Origin: DAOTUB01 sp034437455
Lineage (GTDB): Bacteria; Chloroflexota; Anaerolineae; B4-G1
Direction: 5' to 3'
Assembly: GCA_034437455.1 (NCBI GenBank)
Contig: DAOTUB010000335.1
Coordinates: 1-37,936 of the forward strand
DNA: 37,936 bases
Numbering within the stretch: position 1 is the stretch's first letter; the number at the start of each line of letters is the position of its first letter. The notes under the pieces were generated by a model. The model worked only from the letters and a program-made list of their open reading frames with translations, was not told the DNA's origin and searched no databases. Below, piece by piece: positions 20,770 through 29,286 of this stretch. The position numbers and the translations under genes are program-made.

Positions 20770-23064
20770 TCAGAACAACGGAATCTGGGCCGCTTCCCGC
20801 TCGGCGATGGGGTCGAGGCCCAGTACCGTCTTGAGGACGTGGCGATCCAGTTCCTTTTTGGCGATCAGGCGGCGCAGGTGGCGGAACTTGATAAATTGCC
20901 ACCCCTCCGCCTCGACCGCGCGGGCCAGGCGCGGGTCCCGCTGCAACTTGAGGGCGACCAACTGCGCCCTGCCGCCCGGCACGACCAGGCAGCGCCGCGC
21001 CCCTTCGTCGGCGGCCTGCCTGGTGAGCAGGTGAGGCGCCAACCGCGCCGTGGCCGAGATGGCAAAGACGTACACATCCCGCTCTTCCTCCTGCCAGCGC
21101 ACGTCCCAGTGCCCCTTCCGCCTCACCTTGAACCCCATCCGCTGGCCCAGCTCCACCAGGTCGTCCCGCAGATCCTTGAGTTCGGTGGTGCGCTGCTGGG
21201 GATCGTCCTCGGGGCGGGAGCGGAGCATGCGTATCCCCTGGTCGCCTTCCTCCTGCACGCTGTACGACTCGATGCAGATCTGCACCAGCGTCAGATCGGG
21301 CGTGAGTGGGCCGGGGAAGCGCGCATAGACCGCCTGGATCAGTTCCTCCAGGCTCCAGGTAGACTGCTGGCGGAGCAACTTCCACACCAACCCCTCGACG
21401 CGGTCGGTCAGGGCCTCGGTAACCTGCTGTGGATCCGCCAGCCACCACAAGGTTCTCTCCGCCCTGTCCTGGGCCCTGTCCTGGGCCGCAAACGAGGATA
21501 CAGGGGCGGATTCGAAGGCGCGGCGAACTGCGTTGGCGGTGAACGTCAGGACCGACGGATCATCCTCCGGGATCGCCGCCGCGCGCGCCAGCACGCCTCG
21601 CACGTTCAACTCTGCATACGCATTGGCATGTAGCAGCGGCCAAGGAGTCGGCTCTACCCGCTGACCAAGAGCGTTCACCGCGGACTCTTCCACCACGACG
21701 CTCAGATCGCGCTCCAACGAGGCGACCTCTATCTCCCGCTCCTCCGCGCCCTGCGCATCTGGCTCCCAGCGCCAGATCAACCGATAGCCAATCTCAGGCG
21801 CATAGCCCCAACCCTCCAGGACGTAGCCCGCGCCGCTGGCCGCCAGGCAGACCGATTCCAGCAACGTGTCGTCAGGCTCGGAGAAAAGGAGAATCGCGTG
21901 ACCATCGGGGTTGAGCAGTGGCCCCGCCGCCTCCAGCGCCACTTTTAGCACGCGCCAATGCCAATCCCAATCAAAGCGCCGGCGGCGCAGGAAGGGACGC
22001 ATCGCGCGAGCGGCGGGAGTTTCCCACAGCCACCCCGCCCACAACGCCGAGAGTGCCCAAAAGACCCCGTCGGGCCGGGGCGGATCGACGAATACGAGGG
22101 CAGCGCTCCCCGCCGGGATCGTCTTGCGCACGTCGCGGGCCGCGTGGCTGACGAGGGTGTAATTCCCCCCCCCCTCAATCCCCCCCATGGGGGGGGAAGT
22201 AGAGAGTAGGCGCGAGAGGCTTTCTTCAAAACAGAGCCAGACGTTGCGCTCCAGGTAGCGGGAGGGTACGCGCAACGTGCGAGGGCGAGGCCGCTCCTCG
22301 CCGTAAGGATCGAGACTGCTGCCGGCATCGAAGCAATCGAGCAGCACGCCCGCCAGCGCCAGCCTGGCTTCCTCGCCGGCCTCCAGCCCCTCGAGCCGCC
22401 GGCTCAAGTCCATCAGTGCCGAGAGGTTGCGCGGCGTGTAGAGCGCGACCAATTCGGCGGCCCGCTCCCGCGCCGGGTGGTCGGGCGGGGCCACGCGGTC
22501 GAGCGCGTAGTAAAAAGCCAGGCCCCGGGGCTGGATGCGTTGAGCAGCCTGCAAGTCGTCGTTGTCCGGCGCTCCCTCCTGTATCTTCTCACACGTTGGA
22601 CAGCGCACCGCCTTCCGGAAAGGATAGTGTCCATCCCGATCCCAGGCAAACCAGGCGGCGACACCTTGCGCACCACAATCCGGGCAGGCCGAGCTGTAGA
22701 GAGAGGCCAGATGACGCCCCAGGGGCACGTCCCCTTTGAGGCTGTCGGCCAGGCGCGTGGCTGCGCGGGCGGCGTTGAGCGCGGTCTCTTCACTCCAACT
22801 CAGCTTCAGACGATTGATGGCGAGAAGCACAGGGTTGACGCTGAGGCCCAGCGCGCGACGGCCCGCGGCGACCGTCTCGCGCACGATCGCTGGCCCCTGG
22901 CAGAACAGGTCCACCACCAGATCGCCGGGCTGAGTGAGGTTCTGCACATACGCTCTCACCGCCCCGATCGGCTGAATGGGCCGGTAGCGCGCCAGAGGAC
23001 CTTCCGGCGCGCCGGGGAATCCGGGTATAAACCAGGCCTGCTCAGCTTGCGTTGGGCGTTTCAC
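20770..23064 (-). CDS. DNA-methylase-like protein with degenerate motifs
   Basis: 764 residues. The N-terminal half has the layout of a site-specific DNA methyltransferase. GDLVVDLFCQGPAIVRETVA with GRRALGLSVNPV (about 46-80) sits where DPFxGSGTT and GxDxNP normally occur. VFVDPPRPDGVFWALSALW (about 325-345) sits where DPPY/DPPF is expected. A zinc-ribbon pair (CPDCGAQ about 130; CPTCEK about 155) is inserted, as in DUF1156-type methylases. The glycine-rich SAM loop and the aromatic residue after DPP are lost, so catalysis is doubtful. The C-terminal part (about 560-764) is charged and unassigned. The start is a GTG at 23064 with a weak site and TATACT only 12 bases upstream. Codons near 22165-22196 contain homopolymer runs C10, C7 and G8 (plus strand) that could slip. 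Confidence 0.7.
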   Translation of the reverse strand: MKRPTQAEQAWFIPGFPGAPEGPLARYRPIQPIGAVRAYVQNLTQPGDLVVDLFCQGPAIVRETVAAGRRALGLSVNPVLLAINRLKLSWSEETALNAARAATRLADSLKGDVPLGRHLASLYSSACPDCGAQGVAAWFAWDRDGHYPFRKAVRCPTCEKIQEGAPDNDDLQAAQRIQPRGLAFYYALDRVAPPDHPARERAAELVALYTPRNLSALMDLSRRLEGLEAGEEARLALAGVLLDCFDAGSSLDPYGEERPRPRTLRVPSRYLERNVWLCFEESLSRLLSTSPPMGGIEGGGNYTLVSHAARDVRKTIPAGSAALVFVDPPRPDGVFWALSALWAGWLWETPAARAMRPFLRRRRFDWDWHWRVLKVALEAAGPLLNPDGHAILLFSEPDDTLLESVCLAASGAGYVLEGWGYAPEIGYRLIWRWEPDAQGAEEREIEVASLERDLSVVVEESAVNALGQRVEPTPWPLLHANAYAELNVRGVLARAAAIPEDDPSVLTFTANAVRRAFESAPVSSFAAQDRAQDRAERTLWWLADPQQVTEALTDRVEGLVWKLLRQQSTWSLEELIQAVYARFPGPLTPDLTLVQICIESYSVQEEGDQGIRMLRSRPEDDPQQRTTELKDLRDDLVELGQRMGFKVRRKGHWDVRWQEEERDVYVFAISATARLAPHLLTRQAADEGARRCLVVPGGRAQLVALKLQRDPRLARAVEAEGWQFIKFRHLRRLIAKKELDRHVLKTVLGLDPIAEREAAQIPLF
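22165..22196. repeat. Homopolymer-rich repeat inside the methylase-like gene
   Basis: On the plus strand C10 (22165-22174), C7 (22180-22186) and G8 (22189-22196) lie within 32 bases; the C7 and G8 tracts flank a CATG-centred palindrome. It encodes a PPMGGIEGGGN peptide, which is what a common intergenic repeat looks like when translated. Confidence 0.7.
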
Positions 23065-23152
23065 AACACCCGTAGTATATCACCACAGGGCGCAGTTGAA
23101 AAGAGGTAAACAAAGTATTTTTCGCCTCGGTCTGGAGACCGCGGCAAGGCTT

Positions 23153-23716
23153 TCACTGCAACCCACGCAGCGCCTCGTTGACCTCGTCCAGATCAAACGC
23201 CTCCGGGTCGAACTCGCCCCCCCTCCACTCCACATACATGTCGTGCTGTGGATGGTCGGGATCCTGAAGCGCCTCCAGGTAGTCCGCATAGCCCCACACG
23301 CCGCCTACATCCTCCGGCGGGCAGGCGCGGCGGCCTTTGATGCACAGCGGATACTGCCGATCTATTTCCGGCGGCAGAATTTTCTCCACTTGTAGGACGT
23401 GTTCCCAACTATCGCCAAAGTCGTACTCGTAGATACACTTGAACTTTTCGCCGGTGACGATCTGATCCAACTTCACCTCGCGCTCGTCAAGCATATCCAT
23501 CATATAGTCCGGGTGAAGCACGCCATAGTAAACTTCTCCGACGATAAACTGGTGCAGATGATAATCCCACCAGCCCATCACTGCCTGGATGATGTGGTGC
23601 AGTTCTGCCAGCGTTGTATCACTGCGGACCAGGATGCGCCGCCAGATGGGTGGCTTGCTGTGCTTCAACGTCACTTTGATCTGATAAATTTCGGCTGGCT
23701 TTTTCTTACGCGACAT
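23153..23716 (-). CDS. Plasmid pRiA4b ORF-3 family protein
   Basis: 187 residues, soluble. YQIKVTLKHSKPPIWRRILV at the start, TLAELHHIIQAVMGWWDYHLHQF, then YEYDFGDSWEHVLQVEKI and a C-terminal CPPEDVGGVWGYADYLEAL block are the hallmarks of the pRiA4b ORF-3-like family. Its function is unknown; members occur widely as single genes and beside mobile elements. The length is normal and the sequence is intact. The ATG at 23716 follows GGAGGAG. A REP-like palindrome lies 25 bp upstream. Confidence 0.9.
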   Translation of the reverse strand: MSRKKKPAEIYQIKVTLKHSKPPIWRRILVRSDTTLAELHHIIQAVMGWWDYHLHQFIVGEVYYGVLHPDYMMDMLDEREVKLDQIVTGEKFKCIYEYDFGDSWEHVLQVEKILPPEIDRQYPLCIKGRRACPPEDVGGVWGYADYLEALQDPDHPQHDMYVEWRGGEFDPEAFDLDEVNEALRGLQ

Positions 23717-23740
23717 GTTTCGCTCCTCCGAAAATAACTC

Positions 23741-23807
23741 TGTAGGTCGGATTTGTTATCCGACCCTGGCGATTAGTCGGATTGTTCCAATCCGCAATCG
23801 CCCTACA
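23741..23807. repeat. REP-like inverted pair, TGTAG-footed
   Basis: It begins TGTAGGTCGGAT and ends in the inverted foot CCCTACA. Small hairpins GTCGGAT/ATCCGAC and CGGATT/AATCCG lie inside. It fits the same plan as the GTAG elements but has other stems. The rest of 23808-24037 holds only the promoter below. Confidence 0.65.
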
Positions 23808-23972
23808 TTTTCGTCCTTCTGGGTGAATGGAGTTCATGGTGACTCCTTATAAATTATCGGCAGTCTGCCGCCCGTAGCCGGGGGCAAATTTTTCCTCACC
23901 TCGATCAGAAAATCTATCGACGGCCGGTGATATTGTACAGCAAAAGAGAAAGGAAGCAAGAATCCCAAACGG

Positions 23973-24000
23973 TTGCCCGCCGCCTCGCTTGTGCTATAAT
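23973..24000 (+). promoter_or_regulatory. Promoter of the DUF3048 lipoprotein gene
   Basis: TTGCCC (23973-23978), 16 bases, then an extended -10, TGCTATAAT (TATAAT 23995-24000). Confidence 0.6.
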
Positions 24001-24037
24001 GCGTCGCGTCTGGGTACATTCACACGGAGGTGGAACA

Positions 24038-25234
24038 GTGAGTCACACAAAACATAGACAATGGCTACAAAGCTTCATGCGGATCGCAGTTGTATGGATG
24101 GCAATCACGCTCGTTTCAAGCGCGTTGAGCGGCTGCGGCAAGCAAGCGACGCAGGAGACGCCCACACCGACGCGCACCCCTGCTCCAACGCCGAAAACTG
24201 TGCCGACGGACACACCACTCCCAACCGCCACTCTACCTCCCACGCCCACGCCGACTTTGGCGTTCACCCCCACCGCTAGCGCGACGCCGTGGCCCGAAAA
24301 CGTCAACCCACTCACCGGCGAGGTGGTGGCCGACAAGAGCGTGTTGGAGCGGGTGCCGGTGGCGATCAAGATCGCCAACACCTGGCCCCAGTACGTGCGG
24401 CCCCAGGCGGGCATCAACAGCGCCGACCTGATCTTTGAGCACTACAACGAGGGCTGGTTCTCCACCCGCTGGACGGGCGTCTACCTGGGCAAGGACCCGG
24501 AGCGAGTGGGATCCTGCCGCAGCGGTCGCCTGATCGACCTGGAGATCCCGGCGATCTACAAGGCGGTGCTGGCCTGCTCCGGCTTTAGCAACGGCGTGCT
24601 GGAGTTGATCAAGGACTCGGACCTTTACCCCGATCGGGTCGTCTCGCCCAGCGTGGGCGTCGGCGCGCCGGTCTTTTTCCGCGATTTCAGCCGCGACGTG
24701 CCCATGGAACACACCATGTTCACCAGCCCGGCCCTGGTGCGCGAGTGGGCGGCGGCGCGCGGCGTCGAGGGGCGGCAGGACCTGGAGGGGATGGTCTTTT
24801 CCGAAGAGCCGACTGTCGCGGGAGAGCCGGCGACCTACCTCTACATCCCATGGAACCAGCAAGACGCCGAGTGGCGCTACGACGAGGCCAGCGGGCGCTA
24901 CCTGCGCTGGTCGGACGGGACGGCGCACACCGACGCGCTCGACGGGCAACAGCTCAGCGCGGCCAACGTGGTGGTGCTTTACGTGCCCCAGTGGGACACG
25001 ACCATCGTCGAGGACCCTCATAGCGGCGCGCTCTCGATCCAGTTCGCGCTCTGGGACTCGAACCGCGCGCTCATCTTTCGAGACGGGTTGCGCATAGACG
25101 CTTTCTGGCAACGCTGGGAGCGTCCGGACATGCTGACGCTGACGGATGGGGAAGGCAATCCTATCCCCTTGAAGGTCGGTAACACGTTCTTCGAGGTGAT
25201 CCCTACGGAGGGACTAGAGATCATTGTGGAGTGA
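24038..25234 (+). CDS. DUF3048 domain lipoprotein
   Basis: 398 residues. The N-terminal signal ends in the lipobox LSGC (Cys near residue 33). A Thr/Pro linker (about 45-85) is followed by the DUF3048 domain: NPLTGEVV, PVAIKIANTWPQYVRPQAGI, ADLIFEHYNEGWFSTRWTGVYL, VGSCRSGRLIDLEI, and the C-terminal part with ALIFRDGLRIDAFWQRW. The family (YerB in Bacillus) is widespread in Firmicutes and Chloroflexota; its role is not established. It is probably held on the outer face of the membrane. The start is the GTG at 24038 with CGGAGGTG upstream; earlier ATG codons at 23927 or 23999 overlap the promoter. Confidence 0.92.
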   Translation: MSHTKHRQWLQSFMRIAVVWMAITLVSSALSGCGKQATQETPTPTRTPAPTPKTVPTDTPLPTATLPPTPTPTLAFTPTASATPWPENVNPLTGEVVADKSVLERVPVAIKIANTWPQYVRPQAGINSADLIFEHYNEGWFSTRWTGVYLGKDPERVGSCRSGRLIDLEIPAIYKAVLACSGFSNGVLELIKDSDLYPDRVVSPSVGVGAPVFFRDFSRDVPMEHTMFTSPALVREWAAARGVEGRQDLEGMVFSEEPTVAGEPATYLYIPWNQQDAEWRYDEASGRYLRWSDGTAHTDALDGQQLSAANVVVLYVPQWDTTIVEDPHSGALSIQFALWDSNRALIFRDGLRIDAFWQRWERPDMLTLTDGEGNPIPLKVGNTFFEVIPTEGLEIIVE

Positions 25235-25249
25235 TGGCAGAGTTGTACG

Positions 25250-25304
25250 GTAGCCGCGCTTTCCATAGCGCGCTAGCCCGGCGAGGTATGGAAACCTCGG
25301 CTAC
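25250..25304. repeat. REP-like inverted pair, copy 2 of the 55-bp element
   Basis: Nearly identical to 1899-1953 (GTAGCC foot, CGCTTTCCATAGCG hairpin, inverted arm ending GGCTAC). It starts 16 bp after the stop of the DUF3048 gene. Confidence 0.75.
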
Positions 25305-25345
25305 ATCCCTACCCATGCTAGTTCACCACTCCACCAACCTACCGA

Positions 25346-25909
25346 TCACTCCTCAAACTCCTCCACCTGGTATGTGTAGACGTCGAGATTGGATTGGCGA
25401 AAGGCGTTAGGAGAAAGACCGGCCTTGTAGCATAAACGCTCGAGAAACTGGTAAGGGTCTGGCAGTTTCTCCCATACCTGGGGGAGAAAAGTGGCCCGAT
25501 TCCAACCGCGCTCAATGACCACACCGTCAACGCCCGGGCGCAACCTGGCGATGAGGTCGTCGAGGCTATCGTAGGATAAGGGTTGCGGCGTGCTCAATAC
25601 CGAAATCTCGATGTGCAAATCGTCCAACTCCTCAGGAAGCAGGGGAGGGAAGCGCGGGTCGCGGAATGCTGAACCGAGAGCGTTTTCGTGTACGTCTAGC
25701 ACGAGCGGGCGCTGCGCTTCGAGCGAGCCAATGCAACCCCGCAGTTCTCCCTCGATGGTCAAGGTGACGAAAGAGGCTCCGTCGCGCGTCAAACTCTCCG
25801 GCATCACGTCCAGGTCCACTCCAGGCAGTTTGTGACCATGAACCGCGCGCGTGATCGTCTCTCGCGCCAGCTTCAGCAATGTCTCTCGTTCTTGCGCTGT
25901 GAGGGGCAT
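25346..25909 (-). CDS. amrA: AmmeMemoRadiSam system protein A (AMMECR1 domain)
   Basis: 187 residues. GASFVTLTIEGELRGCIGSLEAQRPLV is the signature segment (LRGCIG), followed by SAFRDPRFPPL, the LDDLHIEISVLSTPQPL block and a C-terminal FLPQVWEKLPDPYQFLERLC. The family is found together with Memo and a radical SAM protein; the joint reaction is unknown. The gene is 14 bp downstream of the Memo gene on the same strand, so it is co-transcribed. The ATG at 25909 has GAAAGGAG upstream; a longer frame to 26020 overlaps the Memo gene. Confidence 0.93.
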   Translation of the reverse strand: MPLTAQERETLLKLARETITRAVHGHKLPGVDLDVMPESLTRDGASFVTLTIEGELRGCIGSLEAQRPLVLDVHENALGSAFRDPRFPPLLPEELDDLHIEISVLSTPQPLSYDSLDDLIARLRPGVDGVVIERGWNRATFLPQVWEKLPDPYQFLERLCYKAGLSPNAFRQSNLDVYTYQVEEFEE

Positions 25910-25923
25910 CGTCGTCGCTCCTT

Positions 25924-26724
25924 TCAATCGGTATACGCGATCGCGGCATAACCCACGACCCGGAACTTGTCGCCCGCGGTGTCGCCCGAGTTGGCATAGT
26001 CCAAAAAATGGGGTTTCCAACCCTGGCGACGAGCGATGTCCATCAGCGTCGCTATCGGCGCATTGCCGCAGGCCTCACCCCTCAACACGCCTGTTTCGTC
26101 GCCAGCGAGCAGCGCCTTCAAAAGAGCTTGATCCAGTTGCTGGGCTCTATCATACGCGTAAAAGTGGCTGAGGTCGCTGGAGACCACGATCAAGTCATCC
26201 TCGCCGATGTGCTCGGCCAGTTCCGCAGCCACCTCGCGGGGATCCACCTGGCCAAACAACATGGGTACCAGTCGGAAATCGGGCAGCACGATCTGGAGGA
26301 AAGGAACCTCAACCTCCAGACAATGCTCGGCTGTGTGGGCCTGGGGAGCGCGCGTGTAGAGCGACGCGCGCTCCAACATTTCTGCGACGCGATCAACGGC
26401 GATGGGAACATCGCCCATGGGAGTACGGAAGGCCGAATAAGCCCCCAGGGCCACGCCTGTCACGAGGACGCGATGAGCAGGGCCGAGCAAAAACACAGTC
26501 CTCCGCTTTTCGGGAAGTGTTGTCAGCGCCTTGAAAGCATACCCGGCCGTGGGGCCGGAGTAGATGTAACCCGCATGGGGAGCGATGATGGCCTTTATAA
26601 CGCCCAGTTCCTGAGGCAGCGTGGCATTATCCACATACTCCCGGATTCTCTGCCTCAAAACCTCGGGATCGCCGGGATAGAACTGACCGGCGACGGCAGG
26701 AAGACGAACAGGCAACTCGGACAT
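25924..26724 (-). CDS. amrB: AmmeMemoRadiSam system protein B (Memo-like)
   Basis: 266 residues. AVAGQFYPGDPEVLRQRI at the start, IIAPHAGYIYSGPTAGYAFK with the conserved His, FLLGPAHRV, AEHCLEVEVPFLQIV, SSDLSHFYAYDRAQQLD and the closing RVVGYAAIAY are family hallmarks. Memo is related to class III extradiol dioxygenases, with His residues near the metal site (PHAGY, GPAHR, AEHCLE). It is the first gene of a two-gene unit with AMMECR1. The radical SAM partner amrS is not in the window. The promoter is probably the extended -10 at 26791-26796. Confidence 0.93.
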   Translation of the reverse strand: MSELPVRLPAVAGQFYPGDPEVLRQRIREYVDNATLPQELGVIKAIIAPHAGYIYSGPTAGYAFKALTTLPEKRRTVFLLGPAHRVLVTGVALGAYSAFRTPMGDVPIAVDRVAEMLERASLYTRAPQAHTAEHCLEVEVPFLQIVLPDFRLVPMLFGQVDPREVAAELAEHIGEDDLIVVSSDLSHFYAYDRAQQLDQALLKALLAGDETGVLRGEACGNAPIATLMDIARRQGWKPHFLDYANSGDTAGDKFRVVGYAAIAYTD

Positions 26725-26790
26725 CGGTCACCTCCATGTCAATGAACATACGACAATCCGCTATTTATGGATCGACTCCTCTGGTCATAT

Positions 26791-26799
26791 ATTATAGCA
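26791..26799 (-). promoter_or_regulatory. Extended -10 promoter of the Memo-AMMECR1 unit
   Basis: On the minus strand TGCTATAAT (26799-26791). There is only a weak GTGACC 17 bases upstream as a -35. The same TGCTAYAAT form is used at 8613, 14436, 23995 and 33187. Confidence 0.5.
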
Positions 26800-26881
26800 C
26801 AAAAAGGCCGCTGGGTCACGTGTCACTGGCCCACAAATTGCCAGCCCCATAGGCGGAGAAGACGAACCGTCACGCCACAGA

Positions 26882-27886
26882 TCAGTAGTGGATGTTGACC
26901 AACGTGCCCACCGAGGCCCAGTTGTAGAACCACTGCGCTTCGGACGTGGGCAGGTTGACGCAACCGTGGCTCATCGGCTGGCCGAAATTGGAATGCCAGT
27001 ACGTGCCGTGAATCCCATAACCGCGGTAAAAGTACATCGTGTAAGGCACGTTGGGCAAATAGTAGCCGGGGCCAGTCATGAGCGTGGAGGCATACTTGGC
27101 ATAGATGTGGAACTGGCCGGTGGGGGTCGGCGTGCCCCATAGCCCCGTCGAGGCAAGCGTGCTGCGCACGGGTGTGCTTCCCTCGTAGGCAGTGACCTGC
27201 TGCGTGCTGAGGTTCACGTCGATCCAGCGACCGCCGGTCGGGGCAGAGGGTGCAGGGGCTGGGGCGGGACCTCCACCGCTGGGGATCTGCAACACCTGCC
27301 CCACGTAGATGAGCGAGGGGTTGCTGATGCCGTTCGCCTGCGCCAGCGCCCACATCGAAACGCCGTACCGCAGGGCGATGGCCGAGAGGGTGTCGCCGCG
27401 CCGCACGGTGTAGGTCTGGCCCGATGGCGACGGCGCGGGCGAAGGTGTGGGCGCGGGCGAGGTCCCGGCGCCAGGGATCACCAATCGTTGCCCCACGTAA
27501 ACGCGGTTGGGGTTGGCGATGCCGTTGGCGGCCGCCAGCGCCTGGGTGGTCAGGCCATAGCGCAGCGCGATGCGAAACAGATTCTCCCCTCGCTGCACGA
27601 TATGCACCCCCGAGGACGGCGCGGGGGCAGGCGTGGGTGTGGGCAGAGGCGAATCGCCGCTGCCACCGGCCGGGATAATCAACCGTTGCCCCACATAGAT
27701 CGTGCTGGTGCTGCTCAGACCGTTGGCCGCCGCCAGCGCGTTCACCGTCACGCCGTAACGCAGCGCGATGCGGAACAGGTTCTCCCCTCGCTGCACGATG
27801 TGAGTGGTGGTCTGGGCAAAAGCGGGCGCCGCCAACGTCAGGCACAGCACAAGTGCCGTACCAAGTATCAAGATCCTGCGTATCAT
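26882..27886 (-). CDS. L,D-transpeptidase with three LysM domains
   Basis: 334 residues. Signal peptide 1-24 (APAFAQ). LysM domains at 28-71, 95-137 and 158-201, separated by Pro-rich linkers; each begins H-x-V-x-x-GE/D-x-L. The YkuD catalytic domain spans 219-333 with GIHGTYWH (291-298) and SHGCVNL (306-312): His293, His298, His307 and the nucleophile Cys309. The enzyme links peptidoglycan stems (3-3 cross-links) or attaches proteins, so it acts outside the membrane. The first two LysM domains are near duplicates. The ATG at 27886 follows GGAGGGG. The promoter with the WalR-like repeat (27916-27960) fits a cell-wall enzyme. Confidence 0.95.
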   Translation of the reverse strand: MIRRILILGTALVLCLTLAAPAFAQTTTHIVQRGENLFRIALRYGVTVNALAAANGLSSTSTIYVGQRLIIPAGGSGDSPLPTPTPAPAPSSGVHIVQRGENLFRIALRYGLTTQALAAANGIANPNRVYVGQRLVIPGAGTSPAPTPSPAPSPSGQTYTVRRGDTLSAIALRYGVSMWALAQANGISNPSLIYVGQVLQIPSGGGPAPAPAPSAPTGGRWIDVNLSTQQVTAYEGSTPVRSTLASTGLWGTPTPTGQFHIYAKYASTLMTGPGYYLPNVPYTMYFYRGYGIHGTYWHSNFGQPMSHGCVNLPTSEAQWFYNWASVGTLVNIHY

Positions 27887-27915
27887 ATCACCCCTCCCTG
27901 CTACAAGATACCCGT

Positions 27916-27960
27916 ATTATGCCACATTTACTCCCATATTCCCATTACAAGGAGGTTACG
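27916..27960 (-). promoter_or_regulatory. Promoter with WalR-like direct repeat upstream of the L,D-transpeptidase
   Basis: On the minus strand CGTAAC (27960-27955), five bases, TGTAAT (27949-27944), 22 bases, CATAAT (27921-27916), 29 bases before the start codon. Confidence 0.65.
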
Positions 27961-27990
27961 GTTGAATAACGGGCGTATCTAAAACTTGAG

Positions 27991-28168
27991 TAAGCGTTCA
28001 GGGGATAGCGCCGGCTGAGTACCCTGGAGCATAGCGAAAGGGTGTATCGAAGCCAAGCGGCTCTCGGAAGCCAAATTGCCCCGACAAGACCCGCTTGGTT
28101 TCGATACGCCGCCACAAAAAGCGTGGCGGCTACTCAACCGGCGCTCGCTTCAATAGCCTGAGCAGTTA
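27991..28168. repeat. Dispersed repeat, copy D (178 bp)
   Basis: It begins TAAGCGTTCA as copies A and C do, and ends CTGAGCAGTTA as copy B does, so it looks like a hybrid of the two end types. The segment 28099-28158 is nearly identical to copy B. It fills most of the gene-free stretch 27961-28231. Confidence 0.65.
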
Positions 28169-28231
28169 CGAGGAATGAAGAAACAGAACGTCCACGCAGC
28201 AGCGCGACGTGAAACTGGATCCACCACCGAA

Positions 28232-29101
28232 TCAGGATGCGCCTGGAATCCCGGTCCGATCCGTCTCCAGCGACCAGCCTGGCGTTGTCACCGAAATGCA
28301 ATTCACCGGGCAGACCGGTATGCATTGCAGACAGCGGATGCAGGCACCAGAGACGGGATTCTCATAGACCCGGATGTCTGTGGGACAGACTTCTTGACAG
28401 CGATCGCACCGGATGCAGACCGCCTGCTCCACGTGCAGGCGGAACGAACTGACGGGGTTGAAAGGAGACCACAATGCTCCGAGCGGGCAGATCCAGCGGC
28501 AGAAAGGTCGCCGCGTGACGCTCATCCAGGACAGCATCACGCCCAGGATGCCGACCTTGATCCAATACAGCACACCGACCAACGCCCGGATGTCGGCGGA
28601 GAGCAAAGCCATCGGGATGCTCGCTTCCAGCGCGCCGGCCGGACAGAGCTTGCAGAACCACGGCTCGCGGGTGACAAACGGGATCGCGATCACGAGCGCC
28701 GCCAGAACGAGGTAGCGCGTCCAGTTGAAGCGATTGGGTAGCCGCAGTTTGGGGACCGGGAGCTTGTACATCAACTCCTGGAACCATCCGAAAGGACAGA
28801 ACCATCCACAACTGGCCCGCCCAACGAGCGCGCCCACCAACGCAATCCCCCCCAGGACGTAGAGAGGAAATTTTCTGCGCCCGATAAAGTGCTGGATGCT
28901 CCCGATGGGGCAGGCAAAAGCCGCCGCCGGACAAGCGTAACAATTCAAAGCGGGGCAGGGCAGCCCCTTGGTCACGTGCTGCGTAAAGTACGAGTTGAGC
29001 GTCAGCGCCGAAACGGCCTGAACCAGCGTCCGCTGCCGCGCCAGCCCCAGCCAGAACCGCTGTGCCCCGCTTGGTTCATTCTTCATCGACTCATTGTTCA
29101 T
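28232..29101 (-). CDS. NapH-like membrane 4Fe-4S protein (polyferredoxin)
   Basis: 289 residues with about four to five membrane helices (near 28-45, 77-98, 128-146, 170-192). Cys motifs in order: CPALNCYACPAAAFACPIGS (49-68), CGWFCPFGW (about 98-106), FCKLCPAGALEASIP (about 150), CRWICPLGALWSPF (about 200-213), and a C-terminal 2x[4Fe-4S] domain, CIRCDRCQEVCP and CIRCLQCIPVCPVNC. This is the NapH/NosR/RdxA-type layout, used to move electrons between quinol or ferredoxin and periplasmic reductases. No reductase partner is nearby. The start is uncertain (ATG at 29101 or 29086); neither has a strong ribosome site. Confidence 0.88.
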   Translation of the reverse strand: MNNESMKNEPSGAQRFWLGLARQRTLVQAVSALTLNSYFTQHVTKGLPCPALNCYACPAAAFACPIGSIQHFIGRRKFPLYVLGGIALVGALVGRASCGWFCPFGWFQELMYKLPVPKLRLPNRFNWTRYLVLAALVIAIPFVTREPWFCKLCPAGALEASIPMALLSADIRALVGVLYWIKVGILGVMLSWMSVTRRPFCRWICPLGALWSPFNPVSSFRLHVEQAVCIRCDRCQEVCPTDIRVYENPVSGACIRCLQCIPVCPVNCISVTTPGWSLETDRTGIPGAS

Positions 29102-29135
29102 TGCCCTGGGCCTACCCGAGGCCGATACATGAGTA

Positions 29136-29267
29136 TCAGAGCAGAATGGCGTTGCGCAGCACGATGCGCCACTGATCGAAGAACAACCCGGCCAGCACTG
29201 CGGCGACCGCCAGCACGATCAACGCGCGATTGAGCAGAAAGAGCCGTCTTTGTCCACGTGTATCCAT
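29136..29267 (-). CDS. 43-residue single-pass membrane peptide next to the polyferredoxin
   Basis: Starts MDTRGQRRLFLLNRALIVL and continues as a membrane helix (about 14-33) ending FFDQWRIVLRNAILL. The ATG at 29267 has AAGGA ten bases upstream and the frame closes with TGA at 29136. It fills the gap between the surface glycosidase and the polyferredoxin gene, with 19 and 34 bp to its neighbours on the same strand. A positive N-terminus and a short external tail suggest a small accessory subunit. I do not recognise a family. Confidence 0.55.
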   Translation of the reverse strand: MDTRGQRRLFLLNRALIVLAVAAVLAGLFFDQWRIVLRNAILL

Positions 29268-29286
29268 AGCCGTATCCTTTTCAAGT

